Of a stretch of 64,000 bases of DNA, positions 13,785 to 23,262 are shown piece after piece (position 1 is the stretch's first letter; every line of letters starts with the position of its first letter). Below the pieces are notes generated by a model. It did not search any database. It was not told the origin of the DNA and saw nothing but the letters and a program-made list of their open reading frames with translations. Position numbers and translations under genes: made by a program. Source of the DNA: Bacillota bacterium (lineage in GTDB: Bacteria > Bacillota > Clostridia > Lachnospirales > Lachnospiraceae); NCBI GenBank assembly GCA_023390555.1, contig JAEWCQ010000010.1, positions 1 through 64,000 on the forward strand. The letters are read 5' to 3'.

Positions 13785-16262
13785 TTAGATCCCTCTGCTG
13801 GAGTGACACACCAGATAGATGACCTGATACTCTTTTGCTATTTCCTGCAAAAGCTTCCTCGCATTTTCCACCTTTTCATCATCCAGATTTACAAACGGAT
13901 CATCCAGAATAATAAACGGCTTTTCTTCTTCAAACAATGCCTCAATCAATGCCAGTCGAATACAGATGCCGATAAAATCCCGGTTTCCGGTGCTGAAATA
14001 TTCACTCCCTTTTAACGAACCGCCGACAGCCCGCTGTGCATCCAGCTGTACGTCTAATCGAATATCAATCGCCTTTTTCCCATTGATCAAAGCAGCATAT
14101 TTCTGGAATCCCTCACGCATGGCACCCATGTAGTGCGTGGAGAAGCTTTCTTTTGCCTCTTTGAGGTACTGCATCGTCTTTTCCAGTATTCCGCATTTAT
14201 ACTGCGCTTCGGAAAGCTCATTCTGCAGCGATTCCAGTTCCTCTTCAATATCGGTCTGCGTATCTGCAATCACGCGCATCGCATCCATATCTTTACGGTA
14301 GGAATTAATTTTCTCATTGATTGACTCAATCTCTGTTTCATTTTTCTTTTCCCGCGACTGCAGCTCTTCCAGAGAGGCAGCTTCCCATGTATCGCTTTCC
14401 GTAGATACCTCTCCCTCCTGCACCGGTATGTCAAAGTCAATTTCCCGATTGCTGTCACAGAAGGTCTGCCATTCCATCCGGCTCTTTTCCAGTTCTTCTC
14501 CAAGCCGGAGATACTCTTTCCGATCTTCCAGAAGCTGTTCATATCCATTGCGGAGATTCGCACTGCATGCATAGTTCGAATGAATCTGCGCAAAAGATTC
14601 ACGAATCTGCTTCTGCTTCTGAGACGTCAATTCCGTCAAACGCTCAAGCTGTTCCCGGCGCTCTGCTTCCCTCGCAGAAAGATTCAGATACTCCATTGCC
14701 TTCGCTTTGATTTCGGACAGCACCTGAATCGGATTCTCCTCCATATCTTTTATGGCAAACTGCTCCACAAAGATACGGTAATGCGCTTTCATTTCTTCTT
14801 CCTGCACACTTAACCGTGCCAGATCCGCCTGCAGTTCCTCCATCTCGGTACGGTACGTTTCACTCTCTTCCTCCTGTGCGGATAATTCGGGAAGTATGGT
14901 TTCGCCCGAATTCTGCGCTTTCGGTTTTCTGGTGACCGCAACAATGATCACGGCGATTCCCGCTGCAATTCCTGCCAGTCCAAGCCAGATGGAAAATGGG
15001 ATTAGAATTGAGACTGCACCCAGCACAAGCAGAAGAATCCCGATTGTCAAAAGCTGCTTCTTTTCAGCTTCCACCTTTTCTTGCGCAGCCTGAAGCTTCA
15101 CACGTTCCTGCTCTTTCTCCCGCTCCCGTTCAGCCAGAATTCGCGCCTTTTCCTGTTCCTTCTGCGCCGCAAGCACCTCATGTCTGGTGCGCAGACGAAT
15201 CATTTCGTCTTTGATTTCTGCAGACTGTCTGCTTTCTCCCAGGTACATCTCAATCTGCGGCATTTCCGGGCACCCTGCTACAAAGAAACTGTCCAGCTCA
15301 TCGAGTTGTTTTTCTTCCTCTTCGTTCAGGTGTGCCAGCGCCCGCTCCTGCTCCAGCTGCGCCAACTCTTCAAACGCATGCTCCAGCTCCTCCAGCTGTG
15401 ACGTTTTCGGCAATCCGTATGTAAATATGGCATCATACGGCTTTTTTTGTGCTTCAATATCCGCTACACGGCTTTTCAACGATTCGTAATGCTGTCGCTT
15501 CGCTGCCTGCTCTTTTCCTGCGCTTTCCTTTAAGACGGCTTCCTTGAGACTGTCCCGCCTGATCTCAAGCCCCCGCTTCTGGACAAGCTGCTGACCGATC
15601 TGTTCTTCGAGCAGTGCGATTCCGGCGGCTTTATTTTTGCATTCTTCAATCGCCTCCTGCTTCGCATTTATTTTTTCCTGAAGCTGTGCAATTTTCCCTC
15701 TTCCGCCTGTTTTTTTATACTCTTTCAGATGCTCATCCAGCTTGGCATAGGCATTCTCATAATTATTGATGTCATTTCCATTTTCCACCAGATTCGACAA
15801 TTTCGCATTGATACTGTCCGTCATCGATATGCCGATTCCGTTTTGAGGTATATACGTGCTTCGTTCGTAAGAGGAGACATCAATATGAAACATCTCTTCG
15901 CCGATTCTCTCACTGAAGTCTGTACTGGCAAGCCCAGTTGTTACATCATAGAGCTGGAAGCTGTCTTCTTTGTCCTTTTTTCCGAAATAACGCTCAATCC
16001 GATACTGTTTTCCTCTTACCTCCAGTTCCAGACTTCCTCCGAAGTTACCGCCCTGCCATGGCGCATATTTCTTACGTTCATTTTCCGCTGTCTTCTTTCT
16101 CGGCATATATTCCAGACCGTAAAACATGGCCTTGATAAAAACGCCAAGTGTCGTCTTGCCCCAGCCGTTCTCGCGCTGAATGGTATTGAGTCCATCTGAA
16201 AAATGATAAGAGAAATCACGCAGTTTACCGAAATTTTCAATATAGCATTTTACAAGTTTCAT
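13785..16262 (-). CDS. SMC/Rad50-like ATPase (YhaN-type) with membrane segment
   Basis: An 825-residue AAA ATPase with split ABC halves joined by long coiled coils. Walker A is RENGWGKTTLGV near residue 33; the C-terminal half has the degenerate signature YFSTGNRDFIGICIRL and Walker B PFIILDDPFVNLDDEKV. Between the coils, at about residues 405-440, there are two closely spaced strongly hydrophobic segments, so the protein is probably tethered to the membrane, as in Bacillus YhaN. It starts 3 nt after the nuclease gene and would be its ATPase partner, comparable to SbcC with SbcD. Confidence 0.85.
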   Translation of the reverse strand: MKLVKCYIENFGKLRDFSYHFSDGLNTIQRENGWGKTTLGVFIKAMFYGLEYMPRKKTAENERKKYAPWQGGNFGGSLELEVRGKQYRIERYFGKKDKEDSFQLYDVTTGLASTDFSERIGEEMFHIDVSSYERSTYIPQNGIGISMTDSINAKLSNLVENGNDINNYENAYAKLDEHLKEYKKTGGRGKIAQLQEKINAKQEAIEECKNKAAGIALLEEQIGQQLVQKRGLEIRRDSLKEAVLKESAGKEQAAKRQHYESLKSRVADIEAQKKPYDAIFTYGLPKTSQLEELEHAFEELAQLEQERALAHLNEEEEKQLDELDSFFVAGCPEMPQIEMYLGESRQSAEIKDEMIRLRTRHEVLAAQKEQEKARILAEREREKEQERVKLQAAQEKVEAEKKQLLTIGILLLVLGAVSILIPFSIWLGLAGIAAGIAVIIVAVTRKPKAQNSGETILPELSAQEEESETYRTEMEELQADLARLSVQEEEMKAHYRIFVEQFAIKDMEENPIQVLSEIKAKAMEYLNLSAREAERREQLERLTELTSQKQKQIRESFAQIHSNYACSANLRNGYEQLLEDRKEYLRLGEELEKSRMEWQTFCDSNREIDFDIPVQEGEVSTESDTWEAASLEELQSREKKNETEIESINEKINSYRKDMDAMRVIADTQTDIEEELESLQNELSEAQYKCGILEKTMQYLKEAKESFSTHYMGAMREGFQKYAALINGKKAIDIRLDVQLDAQRAVGGSLKGSEYFSTGNRDFIGICIRLALIEALFEEEKPFIILDDPFVNLDDEKVENARKLLQEIAKEYQVIYLVCHSSRGI

Positions 16263-16265
16263 TTT

Positions 16266-17342
16266 CTATATCTCCTCTCCCGATAAAGCCCGGATGCCGG
16301 TCAAAATGATTGCATCCTTCTCTTCCGGAGGTATTTCCGCCTTTTCCAGAAGGCGGATGAATTCTCCTTTTAACGACTGATCCAGCCGAAATTCCTCGTA
16401 ATTTATCGCAAGTCTTGTCTGATCATAGACCTTGACAAAGTAGAAGTTTTCCGCAAACTTCTGAGTCAGATAAGTCAGATCTTTATCGGTATCGATCTCG
16501 ATCTCGCCGGTCAGAACAATTTTCACCAGACTTCCCTTATTCAGATCTGCCACCTGCCGCTCGATTCGCTTTGTGATCTCGCCGGTCGTATGAAGTCCCG
16601 CTATATTCACCTTTATCTCGTAAAGAGTACGCTTCGCAAATGGAATGAATGCAGGAATCACCCGTCTGTCTTCTATATCCAGAAGGACAAAACCCTTTTC
16701 TCCGATCTCGTCGAAACCGCGCCCCTCCAGACAGCCACAGTAACAATAACTTCCGCGGTTATCCAGCTTCTGATATCTGTATTCATGAATATGTCCCAGT
16801 GCAAGGTAATCAATGTATTTATTCTGTAATGCACGAATGTTGATCACTTCCGCTTTATCTTTTGCATCATATTGTGATTCCTGTCCATGCAGAACTACAA
16901 TATTCACATCATCCTGTGCCAGCACCAGAGAATCGTAGATATTCCTGCTGTTTTCCGGTGTCAGCTCTACACCGGTAATCGCAACATCCTCATAGATAAA
17001 TTTTGTCCAATTGCTGCCGAACACCTTCAGATTGGTTGGAAGTTCTGCAAGTCCGGCAATAAAATGATCCTTTTCATGATTCCCTTTTAAATACAGGAAA
17101 TCAATCTGGGGATGGCCTGTAATCTGCTCTTCCACCAGCTTTGCAGCACTTTTTGCTATATTTGTGGTATCAAACAGATCCCCCGCTATAATAATTGCAC
17201 GGACGCCATTGGTGGCTGCAAACTCAACCATTTTTTCAAATGTCAGTATTAATTCCCGCTTTCGTTCTTTTGCCTGCTCTCTGGTCAGATTCGATTCCAT
17301 TCTGGAATCCAGATGCAAATCGGAACAATGTATGATTTTCAT
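16266..17342 (-). CDS. DNA repair exonuclease, SbcD/YhaO-like metallophosphoesterase
   Basis: A 358-residue calcineurin-like phosphoesterase. All metal motifs are present: CSDLHLDS at residue 6, AGDLFDT near 53, KGNHEKD near 85, VLHGQES near 150 and ALGHIHEY near 180. The C-terminal capping domain ends in a helical region. It would form a nuclease complex with the SMC ATPase immediately downstream and act on DNA ends or structures. The ATG follows a very strong AAGGAGGTGG. Divergent from the GntR gene. Confidence 0.88.
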   Translation of the reverse strand: MKIIHCSDLHLDSRMESNLTREQAKERKRELILTFEKMVEFAATNGVRAIIIAGDLFDTTNIAKSAAKLVEEQITGHPQIDFLYLKGNHEKDHFIAGLAELPTNLKVFGSNWTKFIYEDVAITGVELTPENSRNIYDSLVLAQDDVNIVVLHGQESQYDAKDKAEVINIRALQNKYIDYLALGHIHEYRYQKLDNRGSYCYCGCLEGRGFDEIGEKGFVLLDIEDRRVIPAFIPFAKRTLYEIKVNIAGLHTTGEITKRIERQVADLNKGSLVKIVLTGEIEIDTDKDLTYLTQKFAENFYFVKVYDQTRLAINYEEFRLDQSLKGEFIRLLEKAEIPPEEKDAIILTGIRALSGEEI

Positions 17343-17506
17343 GATGCATCCACCTCCTTGTGATTCTGTCTGTTCCTAATATTGATCACTCTCTTTCAAT
17401 CATTCTGACTTATTATATAACAAATGCGAAGAACAGACAATGACCTGCGTGTTTTTCATGAAACAACCATCTAACTGACATCCCGTTTTTATCAGATTTT
17501 TCAGCG

Positions 17507-17544
17507 TTGACAACGTTCTTTTTTTGTATTACTATATATAATAC
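17507..17544 (+). promoter_or_regulatory. Promoter and operator-like palindrome of the GntR gene
   Basis: TTGACA (17507-17512), 17-nt spacer, TACTAT (17530-17535), with another TATAAT at 17537-17542. The inverted repeat GTATTA-N7-TAATAC (17526-17544) covers the -10 region, the expected place for autorepression by the YtrA-type regulator. Confidence 0.65.
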
Positions 17545-17583
17545 TTAAATAAACCAGAAGTCGGAAATCAAAGGGAGTGTATT

Positions 17584-17982
17584 ATGATAATTTCATGCGA
17601 TACGAACAGTGATATTCCTATTTATCTACAGCTGCGAAACCAGATTGTAAAAGGAATCGGAAGGGGCGAATTAAAAGCGGGCGAAAGCCTTCCGACCGTA
17701 CGCCAGCTTGCCGTGGACGCCGGCATCAACACCATGACGGTAAATAAAGCATATCAGCTTCTTAAGTCAGAGGGTTTTATTGTGATTGACCGGAGAAAAG
17801 GAGCTGCCGTCTGCCCCGTAAGAGAAGACTCCGGCGCATTCCGGGAAAAACTGGAATCGGAACTGGAGCTTTTGAGCGCGGAAGCCTGTTTCTACGGAGT
17901 GAAGCAGCAGGACTTTTTAAACATCTGTGAAAAAATATATGCACAGATGCACATTTCCGGACATCTCACATTGGAGGGTTAA
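17584..17982 (+). CDS. GntR-family regulator, YtrA subfamily
   Basis: A 132-residue short GntR regulator: winged helix in residues 1-75 with IPIYLQLRNQIVKGI, GESLPTVRQLAVDAGIN and TMTVNKAYQLLKSEG, and only a short helical tail in place of a large effector domain, as in YtrA. Such regulators usually repress their own operon of membrane or ABC proteins. GGGAGTG lies in front of the ATG. The next gene begins 2 nt after its stop, so they form one operon. Confidence 0.92.
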   Translation: MIISCDTNSDIPIYLQLRNQIVKGIGRGELKAGESLPTVRQLAVDAGINTMTVNKAYQLLKSEGFIVIDRRKGAAVCPVREDSGAFREKLESELELLSAEACFYGVKQQDFLNICEKIYAQMHISGHLTLEG

Positions 17983-17984
17983 TC

Positions 17985-19418
17985 ATGGATCTTATTTTAT
18001 TTTTTGTTTTTTTACTGACCGACCTCATAATCGTTGCTGCATTTACTTTCGTCTACGCCGGAAAGGAGCAGTATCAGGACGGTATGCTTCTGGGTGTGCA
18101 TATTCCGGAGGATGCCGTGACACAGGAAGAAGTTCAAAACATTACAGTACCCTATAAAAGGAATTTGAAACGCTTCAACCGCTGGAACTTTTTGATTGGT
18201 CTTGCAGTCTGCTTTCTATGCTTTTACCGAATGTCCGTTTTCCTCCTCGTGTGGATGGTCTGGATGGTTTTTTATCTGTTTGCCGGAATAGGCATGATCT
18301 ATCGAGCTCACTACCGTGTATATCAGCTGAAAGTCAAGAATCAGTGGATTCTTCCCGGAAAGACCCATATTGTCCATATCGATACTGTCGTATCTGCCAT
18401 GACAAAAAAATTACCGGTCTCCCACTGGTGGAACCTGCCGGTACCGATTGCGATCGGCAGTTCGTTCCTGCTGCCTGCCGTACGGGCATTTTTTGGTACG
18501 GATCCGACATCATGGCTTTTTCCGGTGACCATATTGCTGACTTCTTTCCTGTTCTGGGGGCTTCATTTGTGGTTTGCCTCCCGACGGAATACGGTGTACA
18601 GTGAAGACTCTTCCATTAACCTTTCCATGAACCGCATGGAAAAGAGGATCTGGTCCATGCTATTTTTAAGCATCAACTATCTGAATCTGATTGGCTGGGG
18701 CTATCTGCTCTTTAAACTTCAGACCCTGCAATGGCTATATACCATGGATTACTTTATTTATATCGGGCTTCAGCTGATACCCGTCATTGTCCTTTTGGCC
18801 GGCTTTGTATTCATGCAGCGCAGAAAAAAGGAAGTGCTTTCCATGGATCCCTCACCGGTTACGGTAGATGATGACGAATACTGGAAATACGGATGGTACA
18901 GCAATCCAAATGATAGCAGCTCATTTGTTCAGGATCGCTTTTGCAGCATGAATTATTCCATGAATATGGCAAAAACCGGCGTGAAAGTTTTTTCTGCTGT
19001 TACTGCTGCCGTTATTGCGGCGCTGCTCATTTTTTCTATCGTTTTAATTCTGCAGTTTGAAAATGTCAGCATTACCTGCTCCATTGATGACGGGCAGATG
19101 ACCGTGCGTGCCGCGCTGTACCATAGCGACATACAGCTGGAAGATATTCAGGATGTGGAACTGCTCAGCCAGATGCCGGAGGATGATTTCACAAGAACGA
19201 ACGGCGGCGCTACCGATGAGTATCTCGTCGGACACTTTCGCGGGAAAACGACCGGCAGCTGTATGCTGTATCTCTATCAGAATGATACGTCTGTTTTGAA
19301 AATACGGACACCGGATGAAATTATTTTTATTAACAGTAAAGACGAAACTGATGTAAGACAGTGGTATCAGCAGCTCATGCTGTACAACGCTTCCAGTCAA
19401 TCGACGAATGGAAATTAG
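17985..19418 (+). CDS. DUF1648/DUF5808-type polytopic membrane protein
   Basis: A 477-residue membrane protein with about eight hydrophobic segments. A middle soluble stretch contains TVDDDEYWKYGWYSNPND and VQDRFCSMNYSMNMAK, the DUF5808 pattern, which occurs in proteins cotranscribed with GntR/YtrA regulators. The last segment (about residues 345-368) is followed by an extracytoplasmic 100-residue domain. The function of the family is not established; a role in envelope stress or antibiotic sensing is guessed from the regulator pairing. It starts 2 nt after the regulator. Confidence 0.8.
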   Translation: MDLILFFVFLLTDLIIVAAFTFVYAGKEQYQDGMLLGVHIPEDAVTQEEVQNITVPYKRNLKRFNRWNFLIGLAVCFLCFYRMSVFLLVWMVWMVFYLFAGIGMIYRAHYRVYQLKVKNQWILPGKTHIVHIDTVVSAMTKKLPVSHWWNLPVPIAIGSSFLLPAVRAFFGTDPTSWLFPVTILLTSFLFWGLHLWFASRRNTVYSEDSSINLSMNRMEKRIWSMLFLSINYLNLIGWGYLLFKLQTLQWLYTMDYFIYIGLQLIPVIVLLAGFVFMQRRKKEVLSMDPSPVTVDDDEYWKYGWYSNPNDSSSFVQDRFCSMNYSMNMAKTGVKVFSAVTAAVIAALLIFSIVLILQFENVSITCSIDDGQMTVRAALYHSDIQLEDIQDVELLSQMPEDDFTRTNGGATDEYLVGHFRGKTTGSCMLYLYQNDTSVLKIRTPDEIIFINSKDETDVRQWYQQLMLYNASSQSTNGN

Positions 19419-19518
19419 ACGGGTATCAATGCCGCCATTTTTATAGGCATTGCATCTAAGGGACGAATTGTGAAAATAAGTCTATGCAATCACCCCTGCA
19501 GATTCGTATTCATATATT

Positions 19519-19562
19519 GGTTATGTACATTAGCAAATTAATGTACATAACCAGTTTTTTTG
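19519..19562 (+). terminator. Intrinsic terminator of the GntR operon
   Basis: Stem GGTTATGTACATTA / TAATGTACATAACC (14 bp) with a six-base loop, followed by AGTTTTTTT. The remaining 100 nt to the next gene contain only a weak hairpin (GCAGAG/CTCTGC) and no recognised riboswitch. Confidence 0.88.
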
Positions 19563-19669
19563 CCTGAAATTCGGATAGCAGAGATGACAACTCTGCCGCA
19601 GAAAGATAAATATCACAGCTGAATTGCCTGGCTCCACAATGAATCATTTAATTTCGCAGGAGGTTTTCT

Positions 19670-20317
19670 ATGCAAAATGTAACATTGGAAATAGTGGCAG
19701 AGCTTCTGCTGATGCTTATGGCATTGTCAATTGATGCATTCGCAGCAAGCTTTGCTTATGGAGTGTCTTCCATTAAGATTCCCTGGCCTTCCGTATTCAT
19801 CTTAGCCGGAGTATCAAGCCTCGTACTGGCCTTGTCCGCTTCATTGGGGCTTTTGATAAAAGGGTTGATTCCGGAAAGCTGCATAAAGCTGCTCTGCTTC
19901 ACTCTGCTTTTGATTCTCGGCGTCATCAAACTCTTTGACAGTTTTATTAAGTCGATCATACGCCGGAAAAACGGAGTTGACGGACATCTCAGCTTTCAAC
20001 TCCTGAATCTTCACTTCGTCCTGAGGGTTTATGCTGATCCAGACATCGCCGATGCCGACCAGTCAAAGGTCCTGACTGCAAAAGAAGCGGTTTCTTTGTC
20101 CTTAGCACTGTCACTGGACAGTCTTGCTGTGGGATTCGGTGCTTCCATGGCCACCTTTAATGTATTGCTTGCTATCCCGGTCTCTTTCCTCTTCGGTCTT
20201 CTGGCTGTGACACTTGGAAGTGCACTCGGAAGTAAGTTTCAAAAAAGCCTGAACAGCGATATGAGCTGGATCAGCGGATTAATGCTCATTATACTTGCAA
20301 TCATGAAGCTGATTTAG
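19670..20317 (+). CDS. YtaF/MntP-like membrane protein
   Basis: A 215-residue protein with six predicted membrane segments in two similar halves, each containing an Asp motif: LMALSIDAFAASFAYG near residue 17 and LALSLDSLAVGFGASM near 145. This duplicated arrangement is shared by the MntP manganese exporter and the sporulation protein YtaF; the length and the VSSIKIPW stretch favour YtaF. The ribosome site is GCAGGAGG. It lies about 100 nt before a cation P-type ATPase in the same direction, so a cation-export role is plausible. Confidence 0.8.
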   Translation: MQNVTLEIVAELLLMLMALSIDAFAASFAYGVSSIKIPWPSVFILAGVSSLVLALSASLGLLIKGLIPESCIKLLCFTLLLILGVIKLFDSFIKSIIRRKNGVDGHLSFQLLNLHFVLRVYADPDIADADQSKVLTAKEAVSLSLALSLDSLAVGFGASMATFNVLLAIPVSFLFGLLAVTLGSALGSKFQKSLNSDMSWISGLMLIILAIMKLI

Positions 20318-20424
20318 TACCTCCTTACGCCCCTGATTATTTTCTGTCATACAAACACAATACCTCTTATCATAATATGTTTGCCTGTCTACATATACAT
20401 ATTGGAAAGGAGGTAGAAAAACAT

Positions 20425-23106
20425 ATGAACTTAGAAATATTGCCAAAGGACACATCGGTTCATCAGATTCCGCGAGGACTCACAGATACAGAAGTGAATC
20501 TTTCCCGTGAGAAATATGGAAAAAACTGTATTTCTCTTAAGAAACGTCAAGGATTCTGGCGAAGCTTCTTTGCAAGTTTTGGCGATCCGATGATCAAGAT
20601 TCTGCTCGCTGCACTCGCTATTAATGTTCTATTTATCGCTCAGAATGCAAATTGGTTTGAATCTGTCGGCATTGCTTTAGCTATATTGCTTGCTACACTG
20701 GTCTCAACCATTTCAGAATATGGAAGTGAATCTGCATTTGAAAAGCTCCAGGAGGAGGCCAGCAGGATCCAATGCCGTGTTCAGCGGGCAAACGGTTTGA
20801 AAGAATTACCGGTAGATGAAATTGTCGTCGGTGATCTCGTTCTATTACAGTCAGGGGATCGAATTCCAGCAGACGGGCATGTGCTGCAGGGTGAAATGGA
20901 TGTGGATCAGTCCGTGCTCAACGGCGAAAGCAAGGAAGCCAAAAAAAGCCCTCTTTACAGTGGGTTCCAAAAAAAAACGGAGAGTAACTTCTTGAATCCG
21001 GAGCTTGTTTTTTCCGGCACAGTCGTTTGTGCAGGAGAAGGCATTATGGAAGTAACCAGCGTTGGAGATAAAACCTTTTATGGCCATATTGGTGCAGAGA
21101 TTCAGGAGGAAACCCGTGAAAGTCCCTTACGGCACCGTCTGAACGGTCTTGCTTCCGATATTGGCAAATTTGGCTATATCGCCGCTGCAATCTCGGCAGT
21201 CGCCTACTTATTTAACTGCATTGCAATTGACAATGCATTTGACCTTATCAAGATGAAGGAGATGCTTACTTCCCTTAATCTTTTACTTCCCTTATTGATT
21301 CAGGCTTGTACACTCGGTGTAACAGTCGTTGTTATGGCTGTGCCGGAGGGCCTGCCAATGATGATTACAGTTGTCTTATCAGCAAACATGCGACGCATGC
21401 TGAAAGACCATGTTTTGGTACGAAAATTAATTGGTATTGAAACGGCGGGGAGCCTGAATATCCTTTTTTCCGATAAGACCGGAACGTTAACCAGCGGCAA
21501 GCTGGATGTGGTGCAGTTCGCAGACGGAAGCGGAAGGCTGTGGGGCCGGGAGGATATTACACGGCAGCACACACCTTTATGCGGCATATTAAAAGATGCC
21601 ATTACCTACAATTGCTCCTCCGTTATGGAAAAGAAAAAAGCAATTGGCGGAAATGCAACGGACCGGGCCGTCATCGAATTCGCGCAACATTTATGCGGAG
21701 GGCATGATCATCTACAGGGAATCACCCTGCTTCCCTTTTCCAGTGAGCATAAACTAATGATGACTGCAGTTTCAAGAGGATGGAATGCAATTCTTGTCAA
21801 GGGTGCGCCGGAAAAAATTCTACCGCGCTGCACGCAGTACTTCGATGAAATGGGAAACGTGCAGCCGTTTGCAAACCGCTTCCTGGTTGAACGCATTCTC
21901 AAAGACTTTACCGAAAAGGCCATGCGGGTTATTGCAGTGGCAATTGCACCTCCGAAAACGCATGGTCCTGAACAATTAAAAGACTTAAAGCTAATCGGGC
22001 TTCTGGCCATTCGCGATGATATCCGCCCGCGGACGTTAACCGGAATTGAACAAGTACAGCGTGCCGGCGTGCAGACGGTTATGATCACCGGAGATGCATG
22101 CGCGACCGCAACTGCAATAGCCAAAGAAATTGGACTTGTTCGTGAAAAATCCGATCTGGTTATTACCTCCGATGAGATGAAGTTAATGTCTGACCGGGCA
22201 TTGGGGGATATTCTGCCGAAAGTCCGCGTCGTAGCAAGGGCGTTGCCGACCGATAAAAGCCGTCTGGTACGAATTGCCCAGGCACAGGGACTGGTGGTCG
22301 GGATGACCGGGGACGGTGTTAACGATGCCCCTGCCTTAAAGCTGGCCGACATTGGCTTTGCCATGGGCAGCGGAACAGAAGTTGCGAAAGAAGCCGGTGA
22401 TATCGTGATCATGGACAACCGCTTTGATTCCATTGCAAAAGCAATCTGCTATGGGCGTACCATCTTTAAGAGCATAAGAAAATTCATTATCTATCAGATG
22501 AGTACCTGCCTGTGTGCAGTGGGTGTTACTGTCATTGGTCCGCTCATCAATGTGGATTTCCCCATCACCGTGATACAGATGCTTTGGATTAATATCGTGA
22601 TGGATACGCTGGCAGGACTGGCCTTCAGCGGAGAAAAGGCACGGCAGGAATATATGAACGAGGCGCCCAAAAGCCGTGATGAGCCTATTATTAACCGGTA
22701 TATGACAAATCAGATTGCAATCACCAGCATTTACACCATATTTTTGTGCCTGATGTTCTTAAGAAGCTCCTACTTTCAGGTGTTAAATACCTATAGTGAA
22801 CTGTATGGCTTAACCGCATTTTTTGCGTTGTTTATGTTCTGTGCCATTTTCAGCAGTTTTAACGCAAGAACACATCGCTTTAACATTTTTTCCGAGCTTT
22901 CCGCCAATCTGTCCTTTATTTGGATCATGGGTTCCATTGCGGCTGTCCAGATTGTAATTTTATATTTTGGAGGGCAAATATTTCGTACGGTACCACTTCG
23001 TGTAAACGATCTGATTACCATTATACTGCTGGCTTTCACCGTAATTCCAGTTGATCTGCTGCGTAAATACTGCATTAAAAACAGCAAATCTCTGAAAGGC
23101 ACCTGA
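20425..23106 (+). CDS. P-type cation ATPase, calcium-pump (type II) family
   Basis: An 893-residue P-type ATPase of the PMCA/SERCA-like group that would expel Ca2+ (or Mn2+) from the cytoplasm. Visible are an N-terminal cation ATPase domain, an actuator loop with QSVLNGESKEAKKS (N in place of the usual T of TGES), the transmembrane-4 PEGLPMM motif, phosphorylation site SDKTGTLTSG, nucleotide-binding KGAPEKIL and hinge GMTGDGVNDAPALKLAD, with about ten membrane segments. I start at ATG 20425 behind AAAGGAGG rather than at the open-frame start 20377. Confidence 0.9.
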   Translation: MNLEILPKDTSVHQIPRGLTDTEVNLSREKYGKNCISLKKRQGFWRSFFASFGDPMIKILLAALAINVLFIAQNANWFESVGIALAILLATLVSTISEYGSESAFEKLQEEASRIQCRVQRANGLKELPVDEIVVGDLVLLQSGDRIPADGHVLQGEMDVDQSVLNGESKEAKKSPLYSGFQKKTESNFLNPELVFSGTVVCAGEGIMEVTSVGDKTFYGHIGAEIQEETRESPLRHRLNGLASDIGKFGYIAAAISAVAYLFNCIAIDNAFDLIKMKEMLTSLNLLLPLLIQACTLGVTVVVMAVPEGLPMMITVVLSANMRRMLKDHVLVRKLIGIETAGSLNILFSDKTGTLTSGKLDVVQFADGSGRLWGREDITRQHTPLCGILKDAITYNCSSVMEKKKAIGGNATDRAVIEFAQHLCGGHDHLQGITLLPFSSEHKLMMTAVSRGWNAILVKGAPEKILPRCTQYFDEMGNVQPFANRFLVERILKDFTEKAMRVIAVAIAPPKTHGPEQLKDLKLIGLLAIRDDIRPRTLTGIEQVQRAGVQTVMITGDACATATAIAKEIGLVREKSDLVITSDEMKLMSDRALGDILPKVRVVARALPTDKSRLVRIAQAQGLVVGMTGDGVNDAPALKLADIGFAMGSGTEVAKEAGDIVIMDNRFDSIAKAICYGRTIFKSIRKFIIYQMSTCLCAVGVTVIGPLINVDFPITVIQMLWINIVMDTLAGLAFSGEKARQEYMNEAPKSRDEPIINRYMTNQIAITSIYTIFLCLMFLRSSYFQVLNTYSELYGLTAFFALFMFCAIFSSFNARTHRFNIFSELSANLSFIWIMGSIAAVQIVILYFGGQIFRTVPLRVNDLITIILLAFTVIPVDLLRKYCIKNSKSLKGT

Positions 23107-23195
23107 TCTGACATAGTCTGCGCCTCCTGAGACCAATAACATCTTCTACGCTTTCTTCGCTCTTATAAGGGCACGGAATCATGAATAAATGCAAC

Positions 23196-23237
23196 AATCT
23201 TCTGATACAGGTCAATAACGAAACGTATCAGAAGATT
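23196..23237. terminator. Hairpin between convergent genes
   Basis: Perfect 13-bp inverted repeat AATCTTCTGATAC / GTATCAGAAGATT between the Ca-ATPase and the chemotaxis receptor, which converge here. Flanks are only moderately T-rich on either strand; a bidirectional terminator is the simplest reading. Confidence 0.6.
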
Positions 23238-23262
23238 ATTTTGGTCTTAAAATTAGATTTGT

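Noticed and set aside
19419..19669. yybP-ykoY (Mn) or NiCo riboswitch upstream of the YtaF/MntP-like gene
   Set aside because: The conserved cores of those riboswitches are not present; only a terminator and a weak hairpin are seen.
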